Shown: positions 27,531 through 37,032, numbered from the stretch's first letter. The stretch is DNA of 64,000 nucleotides from Flavobacteriales bacterium (GCA_026418175.1 JAOABX010000001.1:132957-196956); one strand, 5' to 3'. Notes: generated by a model from the letters alone, not told the origin. Translations and numbers: made by a program.

Positions 27531-28265
27531 TTAACTTTGTGTTTTTCTGAGTACAAAATTTTGTCCTAAATATACTCTACGAACTTGTTCATCTGCAGCC
27601 AACTCCTCGGCTGTGCCTTGTTTCAAAATTTTTCCTTCGAAAAGTAAATAAGCCCTGTCAGTAATGCTTAGTGTTTCGTGTACATTATGATCTGTAATAA
27701 GAATACCAATGTTTTTTTTCTTCAGGGAATATACAATTTGTTGTATATCTTCTACAGCTATTGGATCTACTCCTGCAAAGGGCTCGTCTAGCAAAATAAA
27801 TTTAGGGTCAACGGCTAGGGCTCGGGCAATTTCTGTTCTTCGTCGCTCACCCCCTGAAAGTAAATCGCCCCGATTTTTTCTCACACGGGTTAGTCCAAAT
27901 TCTTCTAATAAGATTTCGCAGCGTTCTTTTTGCTGTTTTTTTGGAAGGTTGGTCATTTCTAGCACTGCCAAGATGTTATTCTCAACACTTAGTTTTCTAA
28001 AAACTGAAGCTTCTTGTGGCAAATATCCAATTCCTTTACGGGCACGCTTATACATGGGTAGCCTGGTAATAATCTCATTTTCCAAATATATTTCGCCGGC
28101 ATTTGGTCGAATCATTCCAACCATCATATAAAAGGTAGTGGTTTTCCCTGCACCATTGGGCCCGAGCAATCCAACAATTTCACCCTGATTTACATGCAAG
28201 GTAACATTGTTTACCACGGTTCTACTTTTATATGTCTTAATTAAATTTCTGGCTCCAAAAATCAT
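27531..28265 (-). CDS. lptB: LPS export ABC transporter ATPase
   Basis: A 244-residue ABC ATPase using the ATG at 28265 ([12 protein letters not shown]); the longer frame reads into the upstream gene. Walker A is GPNGAGKTT, the signature is LSGGERRR, Walker B is [13 protein letters not shown], and the H-loop is ITDHNV. These and the overall length match LptB, which powers lipopolysaccharide extraction from the inner membrane with LptFG. The gene overlaps the preceding DUF5686 gene by 4 nt (ATGA), so translation is coupled. lptFG are not in the window. Confidence 0.93.
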   Translation of the reverse strand: MIFGARNLIKTYKSRTVVNNVTLHVNQGEIVGLLGPNGAGKTTTFYMMVGMIRPNAGEIYLENEIITRLPMYKRARKGIGYLPQEASVFRKLSVENNILAVLEMTNLPKKQQKERCEILLEEFGLTRVRKNRGDLLSGGERRRTEIARALAVDPKFILLDEPFAGVDPIAVEDIQQIVYSLKKKNIGILITDHNVHETLSITDRAYLLFEGKILKQGTAEELAADEQVRRVYLGQNFVLRKTQS

Positions 28266-30811
28266 AACTGCAAAAATACACCACCTTGAATGCCCCAATT
28301 TATGGCTTGAGGAAATAAAAGCTGTCCGGGGTTATTGGGATCGGCTTCTCTTCTGTAAGTGAGTCGCCAATTAAATTGTATATACAAAATATTAAATATG
28401 TTTTCAATGCCGGCATTTAATTCTATGTAAGGAATATGTTTTCCAGTAACAGGATGTTTCAATTCATATGTATTTGCCGGAAGCCTTATAAAGTTTTTAT
28501 TTTCATCAGAAATACTACCCATCAATAATTTTATTCCCATAAACTCTCTAAGTTTCAGCTTTCTAACGCCAGGTATTTTATTAAAGAAAAATCCATCAAA
28601 GTAATGTTGATATTTAAAAGAAAACCATTGGTCGCTTACAAATTCAAAATAATTCATGATGTTAAAAGAGTTAATCATATCAGCCATGTATGTGTCGTTC
28701 CCTAAATGTATTTCCATAAATGGATAAGGTACTTGTCCGAAAATTTTTCCGGCAGCAAATTCATAAAAACCGGTACCTAATGGTTTAATTCGAATTTTAT
28801 CGTAAATACTAAATTTTAAATTGTGATATGTAAAATCAGAACCTAAAACATCTTTAATACTAACGGCATAGGTGAATTTAATGGTGGGCCATCGGCCCCG
28901 AACCGCCCTGCGTTTGTTTCTGCCAACTAAAAATTTTTGTCCATATGCAAAGGTTGTTTCCAATTGAATTTCTGTTTTTCTGAACTTGTCAATATTTGTT
29001 ATTCCGTTATTATCCGGAGTAATTCTATCAAACCGAAGAGTGGGTGTTTGATAGATTTCAAACCAGGTAAAAGAAATTCGGTTGTTTAATCCGCTAAACC
29101 AGTCATGCTCATAAAATATATTCACTTTGTTTACATAAGATAAATCGTTTAATGAACGTCGCCTTAAAAATGACCCTAAAAAGTTATCGGCCCTCCATTG
29201 CGTACTGCTAAGCCCAAGTTGCTCTACATCCATTTGGGCTTTAATACCAATCATTCGCCAAGGATTTTTTGACTTATTAAAATGATAAGTAGAATATACA
29301 TCCCATTTCCACCGATTGTCTTTTGTACCGTAAGTAATGTGTCCTTCTAAAATCCATCGTTTACTTACCTTGTTTCCAGTTCGGCCCCCCAGCCTGATTC
29401 GATGACCTTCTAATCCATTGTAGCTGTACATTTCATATACCGGGCCTATGGCAAACCATCCTAAGTCTAAATATCCGCTTCCCACCAAATCGCCAACTTT
29501 GTAAAAGAATTTAAACAATGGAATTTTTTTTACAGAATCTGCATTTTCATATATTTTCTTTTCTTTTTTTGTTAGTGTATCATGCCGGTTTTCTTTCCAG
29601 AAGTTTTCATCCTTACGTATCTCTTCACTTAGTGTTATATCATCCGGAAGCTTGGTAAAAAGTTCAGAAGGGGGTTGGTTGATTTTATAATTTTTAAAGC
29701 TGCTGGTTTTAATAATAACTATTCTGAAATTTTCTGATTTGGGTGCAATATTCATTGTAAAGTCCACAAAATCCCTGGGATTTAAATCTACTCTTGCTAC
29801 TTCTTTATCAATTACCCATTTCCCATTTACTTGTTTGTAATCTACTGAAATTTCAAAATTTGCCATGATATTGATGTTGGCTTCCGGGTTCATTTTTAAA
29901 TGCAGTGATTTAATTGCAAACGTAGTATCATGAATCCATACATGACCAACATAAATTTGTTCTTTCGGTAATCGGGGTTTTAACTCAATTTTATAACAAT
30001 AATGATTGTCTATAAAGGCAGTATCCGTTAAATAGAATTTGTAAAATGTTAACCCAACCGGCGAAAGAGGACCAATGAAGTTTTTCCCCAAAACTAACTG
30101 GTTATCGTCATAAAAATTAAATTCAGTATAAACAGAACCCAACAACTGAAAAAAATTATTATTCTCAACTCCTGAAATATTGGCTGCTTTGATATATTCT
30201 TTAACTTCTGTGCCTAGTTTTTTATAAATATCAGAGAGCGTTTCTGAAATTAAAAATGGATAATGGGGCTCACCATTCACAGTATCTGCATTATCAAATA
30301 TGAACTTGAAAGGTTTCAGTAATTTTTGATTTTTAAATTTCTCTGTAAGCCGGTATAAATTAAATTGTGTTTTTACATACGATTCTGCTTCGTAGCTTTC
30401 GTATCGTTTCATGTCATTTTCCCAACGATGTGTTCTGGCGCTGTCTATCAGCATTTCTGCCGGATTGCCTGTATATTTGATTTCTATGGTTTGTAGTTCA
30501 ATTCCTTCATCTTCCAGTTCAATGGTTAGTTCTTGTTTTTTGCCATATTCAATGGGTACAACTTTGGGTTTATATCCTAAAAAACTTACACGTATTGAGC
30601 TTACTTTTTTTGTGGTAGTAAGTGTAAAATAACCATTTTCATCGGTTACGGTTCCAATGGTTGTTCCGGTAAAAATCACATCAGCAAACGGTATGGAAAC
30701 ATCTTTACCTTTTTCCATTACCCTGCCTTTTACAATTGTAGTTTGTTGCGCAATGGCTGTAAATGCCAGCGTGAAGAATAAAATGATGGTATGTATTATA
30801 CGATTATTCAC
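28262..30811 (-). CDS. DUF5686 outer-membrane protein with carboxypeptidase-regulatory-like domain
   Basis: An 849-residue protein: a signal peptide (about 1-21, ending AIAQ), a CarboxypepD_reg-like domain (about 25-105, '[19 protein letters not shown]...[12 protein letters not shown]'), then the large DUF5686 region with many amphipathic strands, probably an outer-membrane barrel. A GTG start at 30811 is used because it gives a complete signal peptide; it overlaps the upstream AhpD-like gene by 8 nt. The downstream overlap with lptB suggests an envelope role, perhaps in surface glycolipid or outer-membrane assembly. That is inference from gene order only. Confidence 0.87.
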   Translation of the reverse strand: MNNRIIHTIILFFTLAFTAIAQQTTIVKGRVMEKGKDVSIPFADVIFTGTTIGTVTDENGYFTLTTTKKVSSIRVSFLGYKPKVVPIEYGKKQELTIELEDEGIELQTIEIKYTGNPAEMLIDSARTHRWENDMKRYESYEAESYVKTQFNLYRLTEKFKNQKLLKPFKFIFDNADTVNGEPHYPFLISETLSDIYKKLGTEVKEYIKAANISGVENNNFFQLLGSVYTEFNFYDDNQLVLGKNFIGPLSPVGLTFYKFYLTDTAFIDNHYCYKIELKPRLPKEQIYVGHVWIHDTTFAIKSLHLKMNPEANINIMANFEISVDYKQVNGKWVIDKEVARVDLNPRDFVDFTMNIAPKSENFRIVIIKTSSFKNYKINQPPSELFTKLPDDITLSEEIRKDENFWKENRHDTLTKKEKKIYENADSVKKIPLFKFFYKVGDLVGSGYLDLGWFAIGPVYEMYSYNGLEGHRIRLGGRTGNKVSKRWILEGHITYGTKDNRWKWDVYSTYHFNKSKNPWRMIGIKAQMDVEQLGLSSTQWRADNFLGSFLRRRSLNDLSYVNKVNIFYEHDWFSGLNNRISFTWFEIYQTPTLRFDRITPDNNGITNIDKFRKTEIQLETTFAYGQKFLVGRNKRRAVRGRWPTIKFTYAVSIKDVLGSDFTYHNLKFSIYDKIRIKPLGTGFYEFAAGKIFGQVPYPFMEIHLGNDTYMADMINSFNIMNYFEFVSDQWFSFKYQHYFDGFFFNKIPGVRKLKLREFMGIKLLMGSISDENKNFIRLPANTYELKHPVTGKHIPYIELNAGIENIFNILYIQFNWRLTYRREADPNNPGQLLFPQAINWGIQGGVFLQL

Positions 30812-31166
30812 CGGATGGCTGACTAGTTTCTTCCAATTCTTCCCAAAATTCTACTGCTCTTCGGGTATGTGGTATAACAATTGTTCCGCCAACAATATTC
30901 CCTACTGCAAGTATTTCAAATAATTCTTTACGAGTTACTCCTTGTTCGTAACATCGAATGAGATGATATTTTACACAATCATCACAACGCAATACCAGCG
31001 AAGCCACCAAGCCAAGCATTTCTTTCGTTTTAATACTGAGTGCTCCTTGCTGGTAGGTTTGCATATCCAAATTGAACAAACGTTTAATTACCAAGTTGTC
31101 TTCAGCCAGAATTTTTTCATTCATCCGGCTTCTATATTCATTGAATTGTTCAATACTTTTTCCCAT
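30804..31166 (-). CDS. Carboxymuconolactone decarboxylase / AhpD-like protein
   Basis: A 120-residue all-helical protein of the CMD/AhpD superfamily, with the redox motif CDDC followed by VKYHLIRCYEQG (the Cys-x-x-Cys...His arrangement of AhpD-type disulfide reductases) and 'RKELFEILAVGNIVGG'. Such proteins typically have peroxidase-linked or reductase activity. The true role here is unknown. It is the first gene of the overlapping AhpD-DUF5686-lptB set. Confidence 0.88.
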   Translation of the reverse strand: MGKSIEQFNEYRSRMNEKILAEDNLVIKRLFNLDMQTYQQGALSIKTKEMLGLVASLVLRCDDCVKYHLIRCYEQGVTRKELFEILAVGNIVGGTIVIPHTRRAVEFWEELEETSQPSGE

Positions 31167-31215
31167 AATATTTGCTGCTAAAATACCTCAAATATTTAGT
31201 TGTTTTTATTAGTTA

Positions 31216-32211
31216 TTATTGATTTTTCATATTTTTTTGAATATAGCCTGTTATTTTTCCGCTCCAGTTAATTATGGGTGCTTTTTCATACTTCTGCAAT
31301 AAGGGATGACTAAATCCGGTATGTTTTTTTACTAAATCGTAAGCTATAAAATATTGTGGTCCCATTTTTCCATCATCTGTTTTTATGCCAGCTCCCAGTT
31401 TCTTTTGATGAAACGTGATTCCATATACGCCTTCTGCGCCGGTTTTTCCTATAACCTGGTTGCCTAATACGTCAGATAATTCTGTGCAAAAGCGTTCTGT
31501 ACCTGCTACCATCATAGGATAAGCTTTGATGCTATTTATTACCTGGGTGGCTGCTTCTGACCATTTGGAATTGATTCTATCGGGTGTTGAAAGATTTTTA
31601 AATGCTACTGCTAATTGATAAAGTGTTAATGCAAAGTTGGGTGCCGAGCATCCATCAATGCCCAAATGAAATTGGTTGGGTGTTGTTTCAGCAAACTCTG
31701 CAATGCACTTTTTAATTTCCTGTTGTAAGGGATGATTGAAATCTAGATAGTTTTCAGTAGCATAATTTTTTAGTTTGCAGTAAGCTAAGAAGCCTGCATG
31801 TTTGCCAGAGCAGTTATTAAAAAGTGGAGAAGGTTTTATTTGATTTATAAAGAATTTTTGGCTGTCTTGCTCCCGGTAAGGCGGATGAAATCCACATTGC
31901 AGCATATGTTCGTTTATCCCTGCTTTTTCCATAATAGAATGGACTACTTCAATATGACGCTTCTCAGCATTGTGCGATGCACACATCACTGCAATCTCTT
32001 CATCCGTAAAATTGAAATAGCTTTTACCACCTGCTGCCAGTAATGGCAAAACCTGGAAGAATTTTAAGGCAGAACGTGGAAAGATAGGAGTGAAAATTTC
32101 TCCAGCCTGATCAATAATTTCATTATGTTCATTAACTACACAATAGGCTCCCCTGTAATAACTTTCAATTAGTTCGGCCCGGGTACTAATAACAAGAACC
32201 GGATTTATCAT
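31216..32211 (-). CDS. L-asparaginase, rhizobial (class II-like) family
   Basis: A 331-residue protein of the Asparaginase_II family (Rhizobium etli AnsA-like), which is unrelated in fold to E. coli AnsA/AnsB. Family marks are FPRSALKFFQVLPLL, 'CASHNAEKRHIEVV', 'NNCSGKHAGFL', GIDGCSAPNFAL, and 'GKTGAEGVYGI'. The two serine/lysine segments (PRSALK and SGKH) correspond to the proposed catalytic residues. It hydrolyses asparagine to aspartate and ammonia in the cytosol. A candidate structured RNA lies 75 nt upstream and might be either independent or part of its leader. Confidence 0.92.
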   Translation of the reverse strand: MINPVLVISTRAELIESYYRGAYCVVNEHNEIIDQAGEIFTPIFPRSALKFFQVLPLLAAGGKSYFNFTDEEIAVMCASHNAEKRHIEVVHSIMEKAGINEHMLQCGFHPPYREQDSQKFFINQIKPSPLFNNCSGKHAGFLAYCKLKNYATENYLDFNHPLQQEIKKCIAEFAETTPNQFHLGIDGCSAPNFALTLYQLAVAFKNLSTPDRINSKWSEAATQVINSIKAYPMMVAGTERFCTELSDVLGNQVIGKTGAEGVYGITFHQKKLGAGIKTDDGKMGPQYFIAYDLVKKHTGFSHPLLQKYEKAPIINWSGKITGYIQKNMKNQ

Positions 32212-32285
32212 GATATAGATTAGAATAAAGGTGAAAGATAGTGGAGAATCTGTAGAAAAAGATTTTGATGATATTAAATATATTA

Positions 32286-32466
32286 AAATAAAAAAACCCG
32301 AGGTGCCGGTAGAGTTCTCTTTTCCCTTCCTTTTTAACTTGGTTTTTATTGATTTTATCAGGGTTGGTTTTATGATAAAATCATTAAGGTTAGTTTAAGA
32401 AAAAACTACCGGACCTGCAGGTTTCCTCCCACTATGAAAACGATTGTAAGAACGGTTTTAAATTTT
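32286..32466 (-). ncRNA. Candidate structured RNA with 3' U-tract
   Basis: The 341-nt gap between the LytTR and asparaginase genes contains paired elements read on the minus strand. The outer arms 32406-32424 and 32294-32312 pair through a 7-bp CCGGTAG helix and an outer AAACC/GGGTT helix with a small internal loop. Nested inside is a perfect 10-bp hairpin (32373-32382 with 32351-32360, 12-nt loop). The 3' arm ends in a T6 run (32291-32296). A -7-like TACATTTG at 32473-32480 would start transcription near 32466, giving an RNA of about 180 nt. The layout (closing stem, asymmetric purine-rich bubble, terminal hairpin) loosely recalls 6S RNA, but I cannot assign a family. An asparaginase leader is the alternative. 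Confidence 0.45.
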
Positions 32467-32552
32467 ACATCACAAATGTAGCTCAACCAATTTTTTAGTT
32501 TTTACACTAATTATTAAACCTTTAATTCGAATTAGTAAACCGGTAAAAATTC

Positions 32553-33305
32553 TTAGAATTTATTAAGGATCATTAAAAAGTTATCTCTATAATTTTTTGA
32601 AAGTGGTACGTTAGAGTTATCTGAAAGAATAAGGTATCCACCGTCTGCTTTTTGATATTGAACCACATGGTCAATATTTACCAAGTGTGATTGATGTACT
32701 CTAACAAAGCCATGGTCGCAAAGCATTTCATCATATTCTTTTAGCGTTTTGCTAATAAGAAATTCCCGATTTCGTGTAAGATAAAAGGTAGTATAATTAC
32801 TTTGTGATTGTAAGCGGATAATTTCATCCAATGCAAAAAACTGAATGCCTCCTTGAATGGGAAGCCCTATTCTTCGTAACTTCTTATCTTTTGTATCGCT
32901 GAGGTTATTGAGTAGAAAATCCAAACGATGGTTCAGTTTATTCCCTTTAATTCGTTCTTCAGCGCGCTGAACAGCTTCTTTCAACTCTTCAATATCAATG
33001 GGTTTTAATAGATAATCAATAGCAGAAAATTTGAATGCCTTAATGGCATAATGATTAAATGCAGTGGTAAATATTATCTCTGTTGAAGTGTTTTTAATGG
33101 CTTCTAAAACATCAAACCCACTTCCTTCACCAATTTCAATATCCAAAAAAATCAAATCTGGATGGGTAGATTGAATTAATTCAACCGCCTCTGTTACAGA
33201 TTCTGCACTTCCGATAATTTGTACTTGAGGGCAATAATTGCTGAGAAAAAAAGTAAGGTTTTCTCTAGCATTTAGCTCGTCGTCTACTATAACTGCTCTA
33301 ATCAT
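32553..33305 (-). CDS. LytTR-family response regulator
   Basis: A 250-residue regulator with an N-terminal receiver domain (acidic pair in VDDE, phosphoacceptor Asp55 in LIFLDIEIGEG, Lys in LLKPI) and a C-terminal LytTR DNA-binding domain (about 145-250, 'EIIRLQSQSNYTTFYL...FVRVHQSHLVN'). Such regulators usually pair with a LytS/YehU-like histidine kinase. None is adjacent, so it is an orphan in this window. Targets are unknown. Confidence 0.94.
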   Translation of the reverse strand: MIRAVIVDDELNARENLTFFLSNYCPQVQIIGSAESVTEAVELIQSTHPDLIFLDIEIGEGSGFDVLEAIKNTSTEIIFTTAFNHYAIKAFKFSAIDYLLKPIDIEELKEAVQRAEERIKGNKLNHRLDFLLNNLSDTKDKKLRRIGLPIQGGIQFFALDEIIRLQSQSNYTTFYLTRNREFLISKTLKEYDEMLCDHGFVRVHQSHLVNIDHVVQYQKADGGYLILSDNSNVPLSKNYRDNFLMILNKF

Positions 33306-33353
33306 AAATGGGATGGATTGGATGGTTAATTTTAACTTAAATATAATATTTTT

Positions 33354-33992
33354 TTATTGAAAGAATGGATTTGTTCGTATTTCTTCTCCAATTTTTGTAG
33401 GAGGGCCATGCCCCGGATATACTTTTGTTTCCGGTGGAAGTACAAAAAGTCGGGTTCGAATATTTTGTATCAACGTATTGTAGTCTCCTCCAGGAAGGTC
33501 TGTTCGCCCAATGCTACCGGCAAATAAAACATCCCCTACCATGGCAATCCCTGATTCGGGTTGATAAAAAACAATCCCGTCAGCAGAATGGCCGGGGCAA
33601 TAAATAACTTCAAAAATTATATTCCCCAGCATTATCTGGTCTCCATGATTTAACAACTTATCGGGTAGAGGGCATGCCTCAGAAGGAATTCCATACATTT
33701 GTGATACAAGTGGTTGCATACGAATGCCTTCTGGGGCCATTTGATGAGCAATCACAGGGATATTATATTGTTGCTTTAAAAATGATACTCCAAATATATG
33801 ATCCAAGTGGCTATGTGTGAGCCAAATAGCTTGAGGTTTGAGCTGGTTTTTTCGAATGTATTTGGCCAGCTCTTCTTTTTCATAAGCATTATAGCACCCT
33901 GGATCTATTATAATGCAATGATTTTCATTATCACTTAGAACATAAGTAATTTCAGCAAAAGGGTTAAATTCAAAAGATTTAACGTTGATCAT
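33354..33992 (-). CDS. MBL-fold metallo-hydrolase (glyoxalase II-like)
   Basis: A 212-residue metallo-beta-lactamase-fold protein with the binuclear metal motif H60-S-H62-L-D64-H65, a further His in CPGHSADG, Asp in VGDVLFAGSIGR, and a terminal His in VYPGHGPPT. It resembles the YcbL-type glyoxalase II-like enzymes that cleave thioesters such as S-lactoylglutathione analogues. The exact substrate is not determinable. It has no signal peptide and stands alone 48 nt from the LytTR gene. Confidence 0.9.
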   Translation of the reverse strand: MINVKSFEFNPFAEITYVLSDNENHCIIIDPGCYNAYEKEELAKYIRKNQLKPQAIWLTHSHLDHIFGVSFLKQQYNIPVIAHQMAPEGIRMQPLVSQMYGIPSEACPLPDKLLNHGDQIMLGNIIFEVIYCPGHSADGIVFYQPESGIAMVGDVLFAGSIGRTDLPGGDYNTLIQNIRTRLFVLPPETKVYPGHGPPTKIGEEIRTNPFFQ

Positions 33993-34084
33993 AAAATTTC
34001 TTTAAGCTCAAAATTCTATAAATCATTCAATAACTGAAAGAATTTTATCTTAGTGCATTCGTTAAACTTTCTGAAATTGTGAAA

Positions 34085-34462
34085 ATGGATATTACAACAG
34101 TTTTAATTCTTGCCTTAACGGGCATTTTGGCTGGATTTTTAGGAGGAATGGTTGGTGTAGGTGGGGGAATTATTATGGTTCCTATGATGGTGTATGCAAT
34201 GCATTTACCTCAACTTACTGCTCAAGGTATTAGTCTATCGGTATTGATGATTCCGGTGAGTTCATTTGCTGTTTACAATTATTACAAAGCTGGAGCATTA
34301 ACCAAACAGCATTTTATTTATACATTAATAATAGCAATATTTTTTGCCATCGGTACATTTTTGGCATCGCGTATTGTGGTAAAGCTTGATCCGCTAATGG
34401 TAAAAAGAATATTTGGGGTGTTTATGATTGCAGTAGCTATTAAAATGATTTTAGGAAAATGA
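34085..34462 (+). CDS. Half-size TauE/SafE (TSUP) family transporter
   Basis: A 125-residue membrane protein with the TSUP-family motif 'GGMVGVGGGIIMVPMMV' and four predicted helices. Standard TauE/SafE proteins are about 250 residues with two such halves, so this one should function as a dimer. TSUP members export or import sulfite, organosulfonates or related anions; the substrate is unknown. An in-frame GTG lies two codons upstream. It overlaps the next gene by 4 nt (ATGA), so it is translated together with an M20 amidohydrolase. Confidence 0.85.
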   Translation: MDITTVLILALTGILAGFLGGMVGVGGGIIMVPMMVYAMHLPQLTAQGISLSVLMIPVSSFAVYNYYKAGALTKQHFIYTLIIAIFFAIGTFLASRIVVKLDPLMVKRIFGVFMIAVAIKMILGK

Positions 34463-35619
34463 AAGCATCTGATTTTTTAAACGCTGCTACTCGAATTCAT
34501 CCCAGATTGATTGAAATTCGAAGGCATTTGCACATGTATCCGGAACTTTCTTTTCAGGAAAAAGAAACTTCTAAATACATTACCCATTTGCTCGAAGAAT
34601 TAGGAATATCTTATACTTCCGGAATTGCAGGAACTGGTATCATCGCAGAATTACCGGGCAAAACAAGTAAGATCATTGGAATTAGGGCTGATATGGATGC
34701 CTTGCCCATATTTGAAAAAAACACTCATGAATATGTATCGAAAAATCCGGGAATAATGCATGCCTGCGGGCATGATGTGCACATGGCTTGTGCTTTGGGA
34801 GCATTGTTGTTGCTTCGTGAATGGGAGCTACCTCACCATATACGATTTATTTTTCAACCGGGGGAAGAAAAACTTCCTGGTGGAGCTACCCTTATGATTG
34901 AAGAAGGTGCAATTTTGGGGATTGAAAAAATGTTGGCACTACATGTTTATCCGCATTTATCAGCAGGGCAGGTGGGGTTTAAGCCTGGAAAATATATGGC
35001 ATCTAGTGATGAAATATATATAAAAGTGATTGGTAAAGGAGGTCATGGGGCATTGCCTCACTTAAATCAAGACCCGGTAGTTGCTGCCTCACAAATGGTC
35101 ATTGCTTTACAGCAGGTTGTATCCCGTTTGGCGCCTCCGTTTGTGCCTTCGGTGTTATCTTTTGGTAAATTTATGGCCGAAGGCTCTACCAATGTTATTC
35201 CAGACCTGGTTGAATTAGAAGGAACATTTCGTACCATGGATGAATCATGGAGAACTAAAGCACATGATTTAATTCGTCAAATTGCTCAGCATACAGCTTT
35301 GGCATGGGGGGTAAGGGCAGATGTTGAAATTGTGAAAGGGTATCCAACCTTAATTAACGACGAAGCTTTTACAAATCATTGTGTAGGATTAGCCAAAGAA
35401 CTTTTAGGCGAAGAACAAGTAAAAACGCTTGAAATTAGAATGACAGCTGAAGATTTTGCGTTTTATTCTCAGCAAATTCCTTGTTGCTTTTTTCGGTTAG
35501 GTACTGGAAGCGAGGAAAAAAATACGCTTCATTCAGTGCATACACCGTATTTTGATGTGGATGAAGAAGCTCTGATTACTGGAAGTGCGCTGCTTAGTTG
35601 GTTAGCTTATTATGCTTAA
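34459..35619 (+). CDS. M20 family amidohydrolase (N-acyl-amino-acid/hippurate hydrolase-like)
   Basis: A 386-residue cytosolic metalloenzyme of the M20D group. Metal-binding motifs are HACGHDVH (about residues 99-106), FQPGEEKLPGG with the catalytic Glu, ALHVYPHLSAG, and a late 'MTAEDFAFYSQQIPCCFFRLG'. The lid/dimerisation domain begins near residue 178 with the typical 'KVIGKGGHGALPHLNQDP'. It should cleave amide bonds of N-acylated or hippurate-like amino acids. Overlap with the TauE-like gene hints that the transporter moves its substrate or product; that is inference. Confidence 0.93.
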   Translation: MKASDFLNAATRIHPRLIEIRRHLHMYPELSFQEKETSKYITHLLEELGISYTSGIAGTGIIAELPGKTSKIIGIRADMDALPIFEKNTHEYVSKNPGIMHACGHDVHMACALGALLLLREWELPHHIRFIFQPGEEKLPGGATLMIEEGAILGIEKMLALHVYPHLSAGQVGFKPGKYMASSDEIYIKVIGKGGHGALPHLNQDPVVAASQMVIALQQVVSRLAPPFVPSVLSFGKFMAEGSTNVIPDLVELEGTFRTMDESWRTKAHDLIRQIAQHTALAWGVRADVEIVKGYPTLINDEAFTNHCVGLAKELLGEEQVKTLEIRMTAEDFAFYSQQIPCCFFRLGTGSEEKNTLHSVHTPYFDVDEEALITGSALLSWLAYYA

Positions 35620-35958
35620 TTATTCATTACCGTTGGCCAAATAGAATAAGCTTACCGACAATGGCCATAAATAAATTAGATAGCCCAAGTGTATTTCTGC
35701 AGGAAAATGAAGGTATAAAAAATACAAAGTAATTAGAAAAATTAATGCAGCAGAGAGAATGGTTAGTGTAGAATTTTTAAGAAAGCCCCCACCAATTAGC
35801 AAAATTCCTCCTACCACATAAGCAAACGAAATTACATCAGCCGTCTGTTGAAAATTCACTGTTTTTATAGCCGGCCATTGCATATATAATAAAATAATAG
35901 CTAAGGAGCAACGCATGATCCAATGAGCAGCAGGTAGTGCAACATGAAATGGCTTCAT
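35620..35958 (-). CDS. Small four-helix membrane protein, DoxX-like pattern
   Basis: A 112-residue hydrophobic protein with about four membrane segments and little else. The opening 'HWIMRCSLAIILLYMQWPAIKTV' and the glycine-rich second segment (GGILLIGGGFL) are vaguely DoxX-like. I cannot place it in a family with confidence. It runs convergently into the amidohydrolase gene with no space between stops. Confidence 0.65.
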   Translation of the reverse strand: MKPFHVALPAAHWIMRCSLAIILLYMQWPAIKTVNFQQTADVISFAYVVGGILLIGGGFLKNSTLTILSAALIFLITLYFLYLHFPAEIHLGYLIYLWPLSVSLFYLANGNE

Positions 35959-36011
35959 AAAAAATAAATATCAAATATCGAATATACAGGGCTGTATTTA
36001 TTCAAAAATAA

Positions 36012-36044
36012 TTAAGCCCTACAGTTTATTAACCGTAGGGCTTT
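36012..36044 (-). terminator. Terminator of the coiled-coil lipoprotein gene
   Basis: On the minus strand a 13-bp stem (AAGCCCTACGGTT with AACTGTAGGGCTT, one G-U pair, AATA loop) lies 21 nt after the stop of the gene at 36065-36925 and is flanked by short T-rich sequence. Confidence 0.8.
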
Positions 36045-36064
36045 AATTAATTCACTAAATAAAG

Positions 36065-36925
36065 CTAGTTTAGCATAATTACACAGTAACGTGAGTTTTT
36101 CCAAAACTTTTGGCCATCTGTAATTACAAGTTTTTCTACTTTCCCGTTTACAGTTTCCAGTTTATAGGAATCTTGAGGGTGCGATGATTTTAAGGTTACT
36201 TTCTTCGCTCCAATTTTAATTTCATTCAGCGAACGCAAATCTGCTTTTGTAAAATAATTGATATTTACATCAGATGATAGTTTTGCACCGGCTTTTACTG
36301 CAAAAGCGCCTCCTTTATCCAATACTTTATTTTCAACTAATTCTTTAAAAGTACCTATAGCGAAGTAAACAGTATTTAATTCTTCCGTTTGTTTGGCAAT
36401 GGTTTCTTTATTGGATGCATTTTCTAAAGCCAATTTATCGTACGATGCGGTTAGGTTTTCAAGTTCTATATTCAAGCTTTCCAATTGGGCTTTTAAGCTG
36501 GCAATCTCCTGATCTTTTTCATCGATTAATTGCTGCATGTTGGCAATCATTTTTTCTAATTCTGCCATTTTTTTATCACCTTTTTTTACTTTACTTCGCA
36601 AAGCTTCAAGTTTCTGTTTGTTTTCAGCCATGATTTGATCAATGAGCAAAATATCTTCCTGAATTAGCGTCTTTTTGTCAGCTGAAATTTCTCCTCCACC
36701 GGATGAAGACCTGGTAATTATACCTTGTTTGCGTTTAACTTCCTGAAGGTTTTCGAAAATTTCATTTATATCTGCATAATACATGTCTGACGTTGCCATG
36801 GCATCAGCACTTAGGCTTTTCAAGCTGTCGTTTTCACGACGAATACGCTCCAATTCAGCATTAGAGGCACCTCCGCACGAAGCAAGGGTTATTGCAGTTA
36901 ATAATAGAAAGATGTAATTTTTCAT
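36065..36925 (-). CDS. Coiled-coil lipoprotein of unknown function
   Basis: A 286-residue lipoprotein: a signal peptide and lipobox LASC with Cys17 (followed by GG), a short helix, then a long Glu/Lys/Leu-rich coiled coil from about residue 85 to 195 ('KMIANMQQLIDEKDQEIASLKAQLESLNIELENL' region), and a C-terminal globular domain of about 90 residues. The C-terminal part contains 'LKSSHPQDSYKLE' and ends 'FWKNSRYCVIMLN', which I cannot assign. The Gly-Gly-Ala after the lipidated Cys says little about final membrane location. It is monocistronic, with its own good promoter and terminator. A structural or adhesive envelope role is possible but not shown. Confidence 0.8.
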   Translation of the reverse strand: MKNYIFLLLTAITLASCGGASNAELERIRRENDSLKSLSADAMATSDMYYADINEIFENLQEVKRKQGIITRSSSGGGEISADKKTLIQEDILLIDQIMAENKQKLEALRSKVKKGDKKMAELEKMIANMQQLIDEKDQEIASLKAQLESLNIELENLTASYDKLALENASNKETIAKQTEELNTVYFAIGTFKELVENKVLDKGGAFAVKAGAKLSSDVNINYFTKADLRSLNEIKIGAKKVTLKSSHPQDSYKLETVNGKVEKLVITDGQKFWKNSRYCVIMLN

Positions 36926-36940
36926 ATATTATTTTTTTTG

Positions 36941-36972
36941 CAAAGGTAAATAGGTTTAAGTTATTTTATCAA
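36941..36972 (-). promoter_or_regulatory. Bacteroidota-type promoter of the coiled-coil lipoprotein gene
   Basis: On the minus strand TTG (36970-36972), 21 nt, then TACCTTTG (36941-36948), a close match to consensus. The implied leader is about 10 nt. Confidence 0.72.
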
Positions 36973-37032
36973 AATATTTAATGGATTAAATAGGCTGAAT
37001 AAGAAATAATTAAATATTTTTCACCTTTATGT

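Noticed and set aside
32286-32466. RNase P RNA, SRP RNA or a known riboswitch at this site
   Set aside because: GAGGAAA and CAGGTCCGG fragments look superficially like parts of RNase P or SRP RNA, but the length and pairing do not fit either, and no TPP, cobalamin or SAM motif is present.
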